Below are positions 8,036-17,850 of a DNA stretch of 35,748 bases, in pieces. Positions within the stretch are counted from its first letter, which is position 1, and each line of letters begins with the position of its first letter. Location: positions 1-35,748 of the forward strand of contig JACPFC010000088.1 of the NCBI GenBank assembly GCA_016183175.1, read 5' to 3'. The notes below the pieces were generated by a model that was not told the origin of the DNA, made no database searches, and saw only the letters and a program-made list of their open reading frames with translations. The position numbers and the translations under genes are program-made. This DNA is from Deltaproteobacteria bacterium (GTDB taxonomy: Bacteria; UBA10199; SBBF01).

Positions 8036-8323
8036 TTAAAAAGAAATAACCTCCCGCTGACAATCCAAAACATCCCCCAATCCCAACCCTTCAATAAAAC
8101 GCAAAATCTGATCCGTCAGCGATTCGATGAATCCGTGATCGCTCCCGACAAGGGCAAAACCGATCTGCGACCTCTGCCAGGTGTCCTGATGCTCCACCTC
8201 CGAGATGTTGACGGAAAACTTTGCCGCCGTCCGCCCCTTTATTTTGTTGAGTTGCTGTCGTTTTTCCTTCAGGGAATGGCAGTAGGGGAAGTGAACGTCC
8301 AGTTTGACAATTCCAACCAACAT
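8036..8323 (-). CDS. DUF503 (YlxP-like) protein
   Basis: A 95-residue protein of the DUF503 family, small alpha/beta proteins normally encoded between infB and rbfA. The conserved features MLVGIVKLDVHFPYCHSLKEKR, the central FSVNISEVEHQDTWQRSQIGF and the following ALVGSD are all present. Its place in the operon suggests a role linked to translation or ribosome assembly, but its biochemical function is not established. The spacing to infB is five bases. Confidence 0.92.
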   Translation of the reverse strand: MLVGIVKLDVHFPYCHSLKEKRQQLNKIKGRTAAKFSVNISEVEHQDTWQRSQIGFALVGSDHGFIESLTDQILRFIEGLGLGDVLDCQREVISF

Positions 8324-8328
8324 TATAT

Positions 8329-10653
8329 TTACAAAGTCGCCCGAATCAGCTCGATTTCAAACGCCTCAATCACATCCTTCGGCTTTATGTCCTGATAACC
8401 CTCAAGGCCGATGCCGCATTCAAGGCCGGAGGTCACCTCGCGGGCGTCGTCTTTGACCCGCTTGAGGGAGGCGACCTTCCCCTCGTAGACCACCACGTTG
8501 TTGCGCAAAAGACGGAGGGAGGCGGAGCGGGTGATTTTGCCGTCGATCACGAACGAGCCGGCAATCGTTCCCACCTTGGAGACGGTAAAAGTCTGGCGCA
8601 CCTCGGCGCGGCCGAGATAATTTTCCTTTTTGGTGGGGGCCAGAAGCCCCTCCATCGCCTGCTTCACGTCATTTACCATTTCATAGATGATTTTGTAGAG
8701 CTTGACATCCACCCCTTCCCCCTTGGCCACGGAGAGCGCCTTGGTTTCGGGGCGGACGTTAAACCCCACAATGATCGCGTTGGAGGCCGAGGCCAAAAGC
8801 ACGTCCGATTCATTGACGCCCCCGACAGCGGCATGGATGACATTCACGGCAACCTTCGGCGTGGAAAGTTTTTTGATCGCCTCGGAGACCGCCTCAACCG
8901 AACCCTGCACGTCGGCCTTGAGCACGACGCGCAACTCCTTCACCTCCCCCTCCTGAACGCGGGCAAAGAGGTCTTCGAGGGAGACTTTTTTGAGGGGGAC
9001 GGCCTGCGCTTTTCTCTGTTCATCAATGCGATGCTCCACCACCTGCTGGGCCGATTCTTCGTTGGCCATGACATGGAAGGGGTCGGAGGCGGAAGGGACT
9101 TCGCCCAACCCCAGAATTTCGACGGCATACGAGGGAGGGGCCTCTTCCGCGGGCGCGCCCCGGTGGTCGGTCATCGCCCTCACCCGGCCGGATGAGGAAC
9201 CGGCAATAATGATGTCTCCCAGGCGCAAAGTCCCTTCTTGCACCAAAACGGTGGCCACGGGGCCCCTCGTTCGGTCGAGCTTCGCCTCGATCACCACCCC
9301 TCTGGCCCGGCGGTTTGGATCGGCCTTCAACTGTAATACCTCTGCCTGCAGAAGAATCGATTCGAGCAGGTCTTCGATCCCGGTTTTCTTTTTGGCCGAG
9401 ACCAGCGCCATCAGCGTATCGCCCCCCCATTCTTCGGGAGATAGGCCGTGATCCGCCAGTTGCCTTTTGATTCGTTCCACATTGGCCTCGGGCTTGTCGA
9501 TCTTGTTGATGGCCACGACAATGGGAACCTTTGCCGCCTTGGCGTGGTCGATTGATTCCACCGTCTGGGGCATGATGCCGTCGTCGGCCGCAACAACGAG
9601 AATAACCAGATCGGTCACTGAAGCGCCGCGCGCCCGCATGGCGGTAAAGGCCTCGTGGCCCGGCGTGTCGAGAAAGGTGATTTTTCCTTTGGGAAGGGAC
9701 GGTGTCCCGAGGGCAACGGTATAGGCGCCGATATGCTGGGTGATCCCCCCCGCCTCCCCTTCCGCCACGCTCGTCTGTCGGATGGCGTCGAGCAGGGAGG
9801 TTTTTCCGTGATCGACATGCCCCATCACGGTGACCACGGGAGGACGGTGTGTGAGATTTTCCTCCCCCTCCTTGCCTCTGGCCAGCGCCTTTTGCTCGTT
9901 AAAACCAACATCGCGCACCTCGTACTGAAACTCCTGCGCCACAAGCGAGACGGTGTCAAAATCGATCTCTTGATTGATGGCGGCCATCATCCCCATCCCC
10001 ATCAATTTGGCGATGACCGCCGAGGCCTTCACCTGCATCTGACCGGCCAAATCGGCGACCGAGATCGACTTGGTCATTTCCACAATTCTCTTGATCTGCT
10101 TGGAAACGGTGATGACGGTCTGTTTTTGCCCCTTACGGGGGATGATTCTTTTCTTTCGCCCGCCGCGGGTCGGTTGAAATACCCGCTCCAACCGGTCGGC
10201 ATGGGCGATGCGCGTCAACTGGGTGATGGTGCTGACCCGGCCGATCCCCTCCACTTCAAGAACCTCTTTCCCCCCCCCTTTTTTGGGAATTTTTTTGAGC
10301 TTTAACTGCTTGGCCTTTTCTTCCTCCTCCTCGGCCGCAGTAACTTCCTTTTTCTCTTCGCCCGGTTTTTCTTTGTCAGCCGGAGCCCGGCTGGCGGCCG
10401 GAGCCGGGCTGGTAGCGGTCTGCGCGGCGTCGGCAGTCCCGACGGGGGCGGCTTCTTTGGCAGAGGCGGCGGTTTTAACGCCGGCCGCCAGCCCCCTGGG
10501 GGCCAGCCGGGCTCCGGCCGGTTCCGCGGCGACGCCGCCTGCTTCTTCTTTTTTGGCCTCTTCGGCCGGAGGAAGAGGTGGAGCCTCCACCTTTCGGCGC
10601 CGGATTAACGTCGTTTTGATCCGCTTTTCCTGAATTTGGGTTTTTTCTTCCAT
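8329..10653 (-). CDS. infB: Translation initiation factor IF-2
   Basis: A 774-residue GTPase that delivers initiator tRNA to the ribosome. The N-terminal 150 residues form a low-complexity Ala/Pro/Glu linker, and an IF2_N-like region follows at about 190-240. The G domain starts with GHVDHGKTS near residue 276 and continues with [16 protein letters not shown] and NKIDKP. Domains II, III and the fMet-tRNA-binding domain IV follow ([25 protein letters not shown], and [16 protein letters not shown] near the C-terminus). The linker is encoded by GC-rich sequence with a perfect 16-bp inverted repeat (10380-10395 and 10502-10517). It is in the rimP-truB operon, 85 bases downstream of nusA. Confidence 0.97.
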   Translation of the reverse strand: MEEKTQIQEKRIKTTLIRRRKVEAPPLPPAEEAKKEEAGGVAAEPAGARLAPRGLAAGVKTAASAKEAAPVGTADAAQTATSPAPAASRAPADKEKPGEEKKEVTAAEEEEEKAKQLKLKKIPKKGGGKEVLEVEGIGRVSTITQLTRIAHADRLERVFQPTRGGRKKRIIPRKGQKQTVITVSKQIKRIVEMTKSISVADLAGQMQVKASAVIAKLMGMGMMAAINQEIDFDTVSLVAQEFQYEVRDVGFNEQKALARGKEGEENLTHRPPVVTVMGHVDHGKTSLLDAIRQTSVAEGEAGGITQHIGAYTVALGTPSLPKGKITFLDTPGHEAFTAMRARGASVTDLVILVVAADDGIMPQTVESIDHAKAAKVPIVVAINKIDKPEANVERIKRQLADHGLSPEEWGGDTLMALVSAKKKTGIEDLLESILLQAEVLQLKADPNRRARGVVIEAKLDRTRGPVATVLVQEGTLRLGDIIIAGSSSGRVRAMTDHRGAPAEEAPPSYAVEILGLGEVPSASDPFHVMANEESAQQVVEHRIDEQRKAQAVPLKKVSLEDLFARVQEGEVKELRVVLKADVQGSVEAVSEAIKKLSTPKVAVNVIHAAVGGVNESDVLLASASNAIIVGFNVRPETKALSVAKGEGVDVKLYKIIYEMVNDVKQAMEGLLAPTKKENYLGRAEVRQTFTVSKVGTIAGSFVIDGKITRSASLRLLRNNVVVYEGKVASLKRVKDDAREVTSGLECGIGLEGYQDIKPKDVIEAFEIELIRATL
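10380..10517. repeat. Inverted 16-mers in the infB linker
   Basis: CCGGAGCCCGGCTGGC at 10380-10395 has its exact reverse complement at 10502-10517. A degenerate direct copy follows the first arm (10396-10412). Both arms lie in the Ala/Pro-rich linker of IF-2, where extra residues would be tolerated. Confidence 0.6.
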
Positions 10654-10738
10654 GATCTATTTTCAGGGGCTCGCGTCGCCCCCTCAACGCCGCTTTGCGG
10701 CTGGTTCAGACAAGCAGGACTTTCAAGTCCCGGCACCT
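10654..10738 (-). other. nusA-infB intercistronic region
   Basis: These 85 bases contain no gene. The ylxR/L7Ae genes often found here are absent. A GGACTT-TC-AAGTCC hairpin lies at about 10717-10730. Nothing else stands out. Confidence 0.4.
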
Positions 10739-12364
10739 TTAAGACGTTTCAGGCTCGGTAGCCGGTGCCTCTGTCCCTTCGGCACCTTCTTTTTTCTTTC
10801 TCGCCTTTCTTTTCCGAATCTCCGTTCCCGGCACCACAACCGATTCCCCCTCTTTTACCTCCACAGGTTCCGGATGCGCGGAGCCGTCAGCCTGAACCAG
10901 TGGCGCTTGCACCGGTTCCTGTTGAGCCACAGTTGCCGCCTCTGCTACCGCTTCAACCGCAACCGGTTCAGCCGCTTGAACCTCGGGTGAGGCCGACCCG
11001 GCTTGGGGGGCCGACCCGGCCTGGGGGGCCGCCTCGGCCTCGAGTTTTGCCGCTTCGGCGGCGGCCGCTTCGGCTTGGGCGGCCGCCTCGGCCGCCCTTC
11101 GGACCGCCCGTTCGGCGTCGATTTCAGCGCGATGTTCAACCACCCAGCCCGCCCGCTCGAAAATTTTCTTCAGCGAATTGGGATCCATCCCCGGAATCTT
11201 CAAGAATTCCTCCAGCCCCACCTCTTTGATTTCCTCCGCCGAACGGAAGGCGTTGCTGTAAAGAACGGTGGCGATCCCCTCCTCGATTTCCAAGTCCTCC
11301 ACCAGGCGCCCCTTGGCCTCCTTGGCCATGGCATCGAGCTTGCTTTCGCTGTAAATATCGATGTTCCACCCGGTGAGATTGGCGGCCAGCCGGACATTCT
11401 GCCCTTTGCGTCCGATGGCCAGCGAGAGCTGGTCGTCCGGCACCACAATCTCCATGGCATGCTCGTTTTCCTTGATGATGACCTTGCTCACCTCGGCCGG
11501 GGCAATGGCGTTGCAGACAAATTTGGCGGGATCGTCGTCCCACAGGACAATGTCGATTTTTTCGCCGCGCAGTTCCTGAACGACGCTCTGCACCCGTGAC
11601 CCCTTCATCCCCACGCAGGCGCCGACAGGATCGACATCCGAATCTTTGGAATAAACCGCCACCTTGGCCCGGATGCCCGGCTCGCGGGCGCAACTTTTAA
11701 TTTCCACGATCCCTTCCGAAATTTCGGGCACCTCCACCTCGAAAAGGGCCTTTAAAAGGGAGGGATGACGGCGGGACAAAATAACCTGCGCCCCCCTGCC
11801 GGAGGTGTTTAATTCCATGAAGAAGGCCTGAATCCGGTCGCCCGGCTTGTAGGCCTCGCTTTGCGCCTGCTCGCGGTAGGGAATGATCGCCTCCGTCTTG
11901 CCCAGATCGACCACCATGTTCCCTTTTTCATATCTCCGGACAATGCCCGAAAGAATCTGCCCCACGCGGTCTTTGTATTCCTTGAACACCACGTCGCGTT
12001 CGGCGTCGCGCATTTTCTGGATGATCACCTGCTTGGCGGTCTGGGCCGCGATCCTGCCGAGAATGTTCGGATCGATTTTTTCGCCGAGGCTGTCGCCGAT
12101 GACGGCGTCGGGGTCGAGTTTTTTGGCATCCATGGGGGATATTTCGGTATTCGGGTTGGTGATGGGATCGGCCACGGTTTTAAACTGGAACAGCTCCACC
12201 TCGCCCACTTCCTGATTGTAGTGGGCCTCCAGCTCCCCCAAAAAACCCATCTTTTTGTGCGCCGCCGAAAGCATCGCCGCCTCCAGCGCCTCGATCAGCG
12301 CAGAACGGGGAATCCCCTTGTCCTTTTCGATTTGTTCCAAAACACGATTGAGATCGACAATCAT
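10739..12364 (-). CDS. nusA: Transcription termination/antitermination factor NusA
   Basis: A 541-residue NusA that binds RNA polymerase and nascent RNA, modulating pausing, termination and antitermination. Visible parts are the N-terminal polymerase-binding domain (IEALEAAMLSAAHKK), an S1 domain (VVDLGKTEAIIPYREQ), KH1/KH2 domains (PVGACVGMKGSRVQSVVQEL, LSLAIGRKGQNVRLAANLTGW) and a helix-hairpin-helix segment (FLKIPGMDP). A C-terminal extension of about 120 residues, rich in Ala, Glu and Pro, replaces the usual acidic repeats. Part of it (APQAGSAPQAGSA) is encoded by the 40-bp repeat at 10991-11030, also found in the epimerase gene. It lies 48 bases after the rimP stop. Confidence 0.97.
   Translation of the reverse strand: MIVDLNRVLEQIEKDKGIPRSALIEALEAAMLSAAHKKMGFLGELEAHYNQEVGEVELFQFKTVADPITNPNTEISPMDAKKLDPDAVIGDSLGEKIDPNILGRIAAQTAKQVIIQKMRDAERDVVFKEYKDRVGQILSGIVRRYEKGNMVVDLGKTEAIIPYREQAQSEAYKPGDRIQAFFMELNTSGRGAQVILSRRHPSLLKALFEVEVPEISEGIVEIKSCAREPGIRAKVAVYSKDSDVDPVGACVGMKGSRVQSVVQELRGEKIDIVLWDDDPAKFVCNAIAPAEVSKVIIKENEHAMEIVVPDDQLSLAIGRKGQNVRLAANLTGWNIDIYSESKLDAMAKEAKGRLVEDLEIEEGIATVLYSNAFRSAEEIKEVGLEEFLKIPGMDPNSLKKIFERAGWVVEHRAEIDAERAVRRAAEAAAQAEAAAAEAAKLEAEAAPQAGSAPQAGSASPEVQAAEPVAVEAVAEAATVAQQEPVQAPLVQADGSAHPEPVEVKEGESVVVPGTEIRKRKARKKKEGAEGTEAPATEPETS
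10991..11030. repeat. 40-bp GC-rich tandem element inside nusA
   Basis: Two 20-base units of the form GGCCGACCCGGCYTGGGGGG (the second ends in CC). The reverse complement of 21742-21781 in the epimerase gene matches all 40 bases except two C/T swaps. Here the minus strand is read, giving APQAGSAPQAGSA; in the epimerase the other strand of the repeat is read. Confidence 0.85.
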
Positions 12365-12412
12365 GACTTACTCCTTATCTTATTTTACATTCAATTAAAT
12401 CGCTTTTTGCCT

Positions 12413-12931
12413 CTATGATCTCCGCTCCCAAGCCGCTTTATCCGCCACTGGCGGCGCGGCTTGGGAACCCTCCTTATATTCCAAATTCGCCTTTTCCACC
12501 TGATTCATCGGAACCACATATTCTTTCCGATCAATCTCCATCACCAGCTCCGCTCCGCCAACCGACTTCAGAACCCCCTTGTAATTTTGCCGGCCATCGA
12601 GCGGAATCTTTGTTTTTACCCGGATGACCTTTCCCACCGACTTTTCAAAATGCCTTTTTGTTTTAAGCGGCCGGTTGATCCCCGGCGATGAAACCTCCAG
12701 GTCGTATTTAACGGGAACGATCTGCTAGACCTCAAGCACATCCTCCACCGCGTGGCTGACCCGCTCGCAGTCGGCCAGACTGACCGTTCCCTCTTCCCGG
12801 TCCAAAAGAAGCCGCAAGATATTTCTGCCGTTTTCGAAGGTCCAGACCACATCGAGCAGTTCCAAACCCTCTTCGGCCGCAATGGGGGCTGAAAGACTCG
12901 CCACTTTTTGCTTTACCGCTGAAATATCCAC
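12413..12931 (-). pseudogene. rimP: Ribosome maturation factor RimP, interrupted by an in-frame amber codon
   Basis: RimP acts in early 30S assembly. The N-terminal part (VDISAVKQKVASLSAPIAAEEG ... LADCERVSHAVEDVLEV) and the C-terminal part (QIVPVKYDLEVSSPGINRPL, then KRHFEKSVGKVIRVKTK) lie in the same reading frame and match the family end to end. They are separated by one TAG codon at 12725-12727 (minus strand, context GTC TAG CAG). One base change (GAG to TAG) would explain it, since homologues have an acidic residue near here. TAG ends other genes in the window, so it is not generally a sense codon. The chosen start is the GTG at 12931, where family similarity begins. This could be a true nonsense mutation, readthrough or a sequencing error. 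A fragment restart downstream could begin at ATG/GTG codons near 12637. Confidence 0.85.
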
Positions 12932-12944
12932 ATGACACAGAAAC

Positions 12945-12978
12945 AAAAAAAAAGGGCCAAAACGCTTCCTTTGGCCCT
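12945..12978 (-). terminator. Intrinsic-terminator-like hairpin in the rimP leader (attenuator candidate)
   Basis: On the minus strand AGGGCCAAA (12978-12970) pairs with TTTGGCCCT (12961-12953) across an 8-base loop, and a run of nine T follows (12953-12945). It lies 14 bases before the GTG of rimP. Because the gene upstream (bioB) is divergent, this sits in the 5' leader of the rimP-nusA-infB operon. Confidence 0.65.
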
Positions 12979-12992
12979 GATTATACGACCAA

Positions 12993-13023
12993 AATGTGGG
13001 GGTTATATATATTAATGAAGGGG
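12993..13023 (-). promoter_or_regulatory. Possible promoter of the rimP-truB operon
   Basis: On the minus strand a -35-like TTGCCT lies about 17 bases before an ATATAT/TATATA -10-like box in the AT-rich stretch near 13000-13014. A second TATAAT (12986-12981) is closer to the hairpin but has a poor -35. The exact coordinates are approximate. Confidence 0.35.
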
Positions 13024-13105
13024 GAAAAGGCAAGAGGGAAAATCCTTGAAGATCATACGGCAGAGTCTTGACCTGCCGCGGAAATTATTTTAAGGCTCTC
13101 CCATC

Positions 13106-14210
<1,105 letters not shown>

Positions 14211-14211
<1 letters not shown>

Positions 14212-14270
14212 CCCGCCAAACAACACGGCGGGTCCCCCTCACCAAATTGACTATCCTTTGTTTGGCGGGG
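14211..14270. repeat. 13-bp inverted repeat starting at the tRNA-Ser(GCU) 5' end
   Basis: CCCCGCCAAACAA (14211-14223) has an exact reverse complement at 14258-14270, with a 34-base loop. The first arm begins at the first base of the tRNA. More GCCCGCC/GGCGGGC arms follow at 14275, 14293, 14303, 14319, 14674 and 14694. Confidence 0.7.
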
Positions 14271-14332
14271 GAGAGCCCGCCACTAAAACTTTGGCGGGCA
14301 CGGCCCGCCTCGTTTTTTGGCGGGCTCCTATT

Positions 14333-14575
14333 CTATTTTGTCATGCAAATTCTCAAAGTAACTCGCCCTTTCCCCGTCTTGAAATATCGCTCCCTTTTCT
14401 CTGCTTGTCCCCTATTGTAGAAAGATTCTGAATAAACAAGCTCAAAAGGACGACGATGTTTAGTTGAACTCACTTTCCCAGCGTTATGTTCTTTAATACG
14501 TCGTTCCAAATCAGCAGTTGTCCCGACATAATGCTTCAAATCGTTGACACTTTTCAAGACATAAACAAAATACAT
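14333..14575 (-). CDS. Small GIY-YIG nuclease-domain protein (UvrC/YhbQ-like)
   Basis: An 80-residue protein made of one GIY-YIG endonuclease module. MYFVYVLKS matches the GIY-like strand and HYVGTTADLERRIKEHNAGKVSSTK the YIG-type strand with its conserved Arg. RPFELVYSESFYNRGQAEKRERYFK carries the conserved Glu region. Stand-alone proteins of this kind are DNA-structure-specific nucleases or of unknown role. The start is at 14575, where the domain begins; the frame continues upstream without family similarity. The gene lies between two divergent tRNA-Ser genes and is bracketed by GCCCGCC/GGCGGGC repeats. Confidence 0.85.
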   Translation of the reverse strand: MYFVYVLKSVNDLKHYVGTTADLERRIKEHNAGKVSSTKHRRPFELVYSESFYNRGQAEKRERYFKTGKGRVTLRICMTK

Positions 14576-14702
14576 ACATGACTGGCTGTTTTTGCCAGAA
14601 AAAAACCGATAGTTCAAGGAACAATTGCCGTTTGATTTTCCCAGAAAAATTACGCACAATACCCCGTCGCATTGCCCGCCCCACTAATGCGTTGGCGGGC
14701 TT

Positions 14703-14762
14703 CCCCCAACACCACGAGTGCTTTGAGGGATGGGGGACCCAACAACGCAGTAGTGTTGGGGG
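14703..14762. repeat. 10-bp inverted repeat ending at the tRNA-Ser(UGA) 5' end
   Basis: CCCCCAACAC (14703-14712) pairs with GTGTTGGGGG (14753-14762). The second arm includes the first two bases of the tRNA. This mirrors the arrangement at the tRNA-Ser(GCU) gene. Confidence 0.65.
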
Positions 14763-14847
14763 AAGGGTGGCCGAGCGGTTGAAGGCACCGGTCTTGAAAA
14801 CCGGCAGGCCCGAAAGGGTCTCGTGAGTTCGAATCTCACCCCTTCCG
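14761..14847 (+). tRNA. tRNA-Ser (anticodon UGA)
   Basis: A class II tRNA of 87 nt: acceptor GGAAGGG/CCCTTCC, discriminator G, D-arm GGCCGAGCGG, variable arm with a GAAA loop, and T-loop GTTCGAATC. The anticodon loop CTTGAAA gives UGA. It is divergent from tRNA-Ser(GCU) about 550 bases away. CCA is not encoded. Confidence 0.95.
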
Positions 14848-14937
14848 CAAATTTTGAAAATCGGGCGCGACGACCCATTCTGAAATGATCCGCCACGCGC
14901 CCGCGTAATCAAAACGCAGGGTTTTGGCCAATCTGAT

Positions 14938-15921
14938 TTAACGAAAATGATCAAACCCCTTTTTGACCTTTTTTAATTCCATTCCCCGTTCATCCAACAC
15001 TTTTAAACCTTCATCGGCATTTGTAATCGTCCCGATTTCGTAAAATTTAAACCCCGCCTTTTGGACCCTCTGTTTAAAATCGGCCTTGGCTGATGGATGG
15101 ACGGTGAACAGGAGCTGATAGTCCTCTCCCCCTCCCAGAATCAAGTCGTGGGCCGACAACCTCTGTTCACGCACAAGCATTTCAAAATCCCTCTCGCGTG
15201 GGACATCGACAAAGCGGATCGCGGCGCCGACTTCGCTCTGTTCCAGAACATGGCCCAAGTCCTGCAAGAGGCCATCGCTGATATCGATCATCGCCGTAAC
15301 CCCCGCCTCCTTTCCCAAAAACTGTCCCGCGCCGATTCGCGCCCGCGGCGTCTTGTGGGCGCGGACATACGGCGACTCGCCCGATTTTCCTTTTTTAAGC
15401 AGATAAAGGCCAAGGGCGGAAGAACCCAGCGGCCCGCTGACAAAAATGCCGTCTCCCTCCTTTGCTCCTTTGCGGAACTTGCAGTAACGGGCCCCCACCT
15501 CCCCCACCTGGACAATATCGGCAAAGAAACTTTTGGGGGAACGGGAGATATCGCCGCCGACAATCGAGACGTTAAAACTCTGCGCCTCCTGCTGAAAACC
15601 CGCAGTGAGTTCATCAATCCATTTCTCGGAAATTGTTTGCGGAATCCCCAACGTTGTCATCGCGTACTTCGGCGTCCCCCCCATGGCCGCAATGTCGGAG
15701 AGCGACGCCGCAAAGGCCTTTTTGCCCGTCTCGAAGGCGGTGAAATATTTTGGTTCGAAATGGATTTTTTCGACGACGCAATCGGTTGTCATCAGGAGGT
15801 ATATGCCCCCCCCTTTGTCCACAACGGCGCAGTCGTCGCCGATCCCGCAAATGACCTGCGGATTGGGAACGGTTACATGGCTTTGGATTTTCCGGATGAG
15901 ATCGAATTCGGAGAGGTTCAT
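14938..15921 (-). CDS. thiL: Thiamine-monophosphate kinase ThiL
   Basis: A 327-residue ThiL, which phosphorylates thiamine monophosphate to the cofactor thiamine diphosphate. The N-terminal start MNLSEFDLIRKIQ, the ATP/Mg-binding GIGDDCAVVD, SLSDIAAMGG, and GGDISRSP are all present. So are GPLGSSALGL, AMIDISDGLLQDLGH and the C-terminal GGEDYQLLFTV. No other thiamine gene is nearby. Its start lies three bases from the stop of the upstream lipoprotein gene on the same strand, so the two are likely co-transcribed. Confidence 0.96.
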   Translation of the reverse strand: MNLSEFDLIRKIQSHVTVPNPQVICGIGDDCAVVDKGGGIYLLMTTDCVVEKIHFEPKYFTAFETGKKAFAASLSDIAAMGGTPKYAMTTLGIPQTISEKWIDELTAGFQQEAQSFNVSIVGGDISRSPKSFFADIVQVGEVGARYCKFRKGAKEGDGIFVSGPLGSSALGLYLLKKGKSGESPYVRAHKTPRARIGAGQFLGKEAGVTAMIDISDGLLQDLGHVLEQSEVGAAIRFVDVPRERDFEMLVREQRLSAHDLILGGGEDYQLLFTVHPSAKADFKQRVQKAGFKFYEIGTITNADEGLKVLDERGMELKKVKKGFDHFR

Positions 15922-15924
15922 TTC

Positions 15925-17823
15925 CTAGTTGCCTGTTTGCCGGATGCCCCCTTCCCCCGCTGTCAGGGCGAACGGGGTCACCGAGGCGCCGCTTTCGCCA
16001 AACGATTGAATGCCGGTGGCCCCCCCCAGCGCATCCATGACGAGGAGGGCATCCCTTATGTCGCCCCGTCTGAAATTCAAGGCCGACCGGAAACCGTTGA
16101 CAAAGGCGGGGGCCTTGCCGGCCCTGTTGCCGGGATAAAAGATGTCCAGAAAGAAACTGCCGGGATAATCGGCCGAAAGCGCGGGCGAGAGGGCGGCATC
16201 GTTCCAGGCGTTGGTGCCCAACAGGGCGATTCCCGTGATGCCCGACAGCTTCAGGTAAGGGATCAGATGATTGATGACCCGGTAGCTGTCGGGAATAAAG
16301 AGGGCGTCGAAACCGGCGGTGGTGCCGGTGTACGAAAAACGGGACTGCCCCAGCTTGAGCCGCCTCACATCGCCGGCGAGATCGGGCTTTGAAGGGTTAT
16401 ACGCCGCCTTTGCCGCGATTTTTCCCCCTTGTGAGCCCACCTCGCTCACAAACAGACCGCTCATCTCCTGGCCGTAGCTGGAATTCGGATAGAGCACGGC
16501 AAAATTTCTTTGCCCACGGGCCATCGCCCGGTTGACCAGATCGCGAATCTGTTGAGCGGCCGGATATCCCATGGGGAAAACATAGCCCCCTGTCTCCTCG
16601 ATCCCCGGTTTTTGCGTGATGGGGAAGAGAGGGATGTTGATCTGTTCGGCCCGTTTGGAGGCCGCTTCCGCCAGTTCCCCCGACATCGGGCCGATGATGG
16701 CCGAGACCCGTTCGTTTTCCAGCTCGTCCATCATGTCGGTCACCTCGTCGGGCATCGTTCCGGAGTCGCGGGTCACAAGCAGAACCTTGAGACGGGAGAT
16801 ATCCGTTCCCAGCGATGCCGTGCACCCATCCGTCATGCCGGAGGCGCATTCGATGCCGCGCAGAACCGTTCGGCCATACGCCCCTTGCGGACCCGAAAGG
16901 GGGAGGAGAACGCCGATTTTCAGCACATCCTTCAATTCCGCCACGGGAACGGCGCCCCCCAGCTCCTTCAACATAACCCGCGCCGAGTCGGCATATTCGT
17001 GTTTGGGCCAAGCGTCGACAAACTCCGACAATTTCCGGCGGGCCCCGCGCGTATCACCCGCTTCAAACAAGGTTTTTCCCCACTTGTATTCGACATACGG
17101 TTTGGAAAAAGTTTTGGGGTAACTGCGAAACCAGGCAGGGATGCGCCCATCGGGGAGGGGGGCGGTGACAAACCCGTGGAGGCGGCGCATGACATCGCGT
17201 TTGGGAAGCAGGTCCTCGGCCGACAGATCGGAGATACCGGGATCGGTCCCGTCTTCATAAATATCGGCCATCCGCAGAATGGAATAGTCGATCTCCTGAC
17301 GGGAGAGCCCCAGTTTTTCCCCCACCAGGACCCGTGTCGAATAAAGGCGGAGATTGAGCTTGGCGGTCATCGCCTGCGGATCGGCCTGATTCAAGTATTG
17401 GAGGGCCCGGCGGTAGTCCTGATACCTGTAGGCCGAATAGCCGGCCATCAGCCCCCCCTTGGAGCGGTAGGCCGGATCGGGCGATTTTTTCATCAGGGTT
17501 TCAAACTGGCCGATGGCCGGCCCCCACTGTCCTTGAAGGAAATAAATCTTGCCCATTTTATAATATGATTCATCGGTGAGCGCATTGTAGGCAAAGGCAG
17601 AAATGAATTTTTGGTATTCCGAAAGCGCCGTCGAAAGATTTCGGCGGTTGTAAGAACCCTCGGCCACGGCGAAGGCCGCTTTCATGGAGGCGTCTACCTC
17701 GGCGGGATAGACCGGTTTCTTTTTGCCCACCCCGCCGCAGGCAAAAAAGGTCAGGGCAAGACCGAAAAGGAAGAGGAACCGCAGATTCTGGGTGAATTGA
17801 TTCAAGGAATGTTTTTTTCTCAC
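15925..17823 (-). CDS. TPR plus periplasmic-binding-protein lipoprotein (LpoA/LppC-like)
   Basis: 632 residues with a signal peptide and lipobox FFAC (Cys about residue 29). Residues about 45-300 form TPR-like helical repeats (AEGSYNRRNLSTALSEYQKF, YKMGKIYFLQGQWGPAIGQF, TLFEAGDTRGARRKL). Residues about 310-620 resemble the type I periplasmic binding fold (IGVLLPLSGPQGAYGRTVLRG, AIIGPMSGELAEAASKRAEQ, FALFIPDSYR-like strands). This order of domains is that of LpoA/LppC, outer-membrane lipoproteins that activate a penicillin-binding protein in gammaproteobacteria. Similar proteins elsewhere are annotated as amino-acid ABC substrate-binding proteins, and I cannot tell these apart. The stop is TAG. 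Confidence 0.85.
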   Translation of the reverse strand: MRKKHSLNQFTQNLRFLFLFGLALTFFACGGVGKKKPVYPAEVDASMKAAFAVAEGSYNRRNLSTALSEYQKFISAFAYNALTDESYYKMGKIYFLQGQWGPAIGQFETLMKKSPDPAYRSKGGLMAGYSAYRYQDYRRALQYLNQADPQAMTAKLNLRLYSTRVLVGEKLGLSRQEIDYSILRMADIYEDGTDPGISDLSAEDLLPKRDVMRRLHGFVTAPLPDGRIPAWFRSYPKTFSKPYVEYKWGKTLFEAGDTRGARRKLSEFVDAWPKHEYADSARVMLKELGGAVPVAELKDVLKIGVLLPLSGPQGAYGRTVLRGIECASGMTDGCTASLGTDISRLKVLLVTRDSGTMPDEVTDMMDELENERVSAIIGPMSGELAEAASKRAEQINIPLFPITQKPGIEETGGYVFPMGYPAAQQIRDLVNRAMARGQRNFAVLYPNSSYGQEMSGLFVSEVGSQGGKIAAKAAYNPSKPDLAGDVRRLKLGQSRFSYTGTTAGFDALFIPDSYRVINHLIPYLKLSGITGIALLGTNAWNDAALSPALSADYPGSFFLDIFYPGNRAGKAPAFVNGFRSALNFRRGDIRDALLVMDALGGATGIQSFGESGASVTPFALTAGEGGIRQTGN

Positions 17824-17850
17824 AGAACAAAAGACTTTTCAACATTAAAT

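Noticed and set aside
8035-8094. A 20-residue N-terminal extension of RbfA
   Set aside because: It overlaps DUF503 and precedes the point where RbfA similarity starts.
12725-12727. Reassignment of TAG to a sense codon in this organism
   Set aside because: TAG is the stop of the LpoA-like gene (15925-15927) and of sspB (29773-29775), where reading through would extend the proteins past sensible ends.
15097-16392. A 431-codon open frame opposite thiL and the LpoA-like gene
   Set aside because: It is antisense to two clear genes and has no family motif; its length follows from GC-rich codon use.
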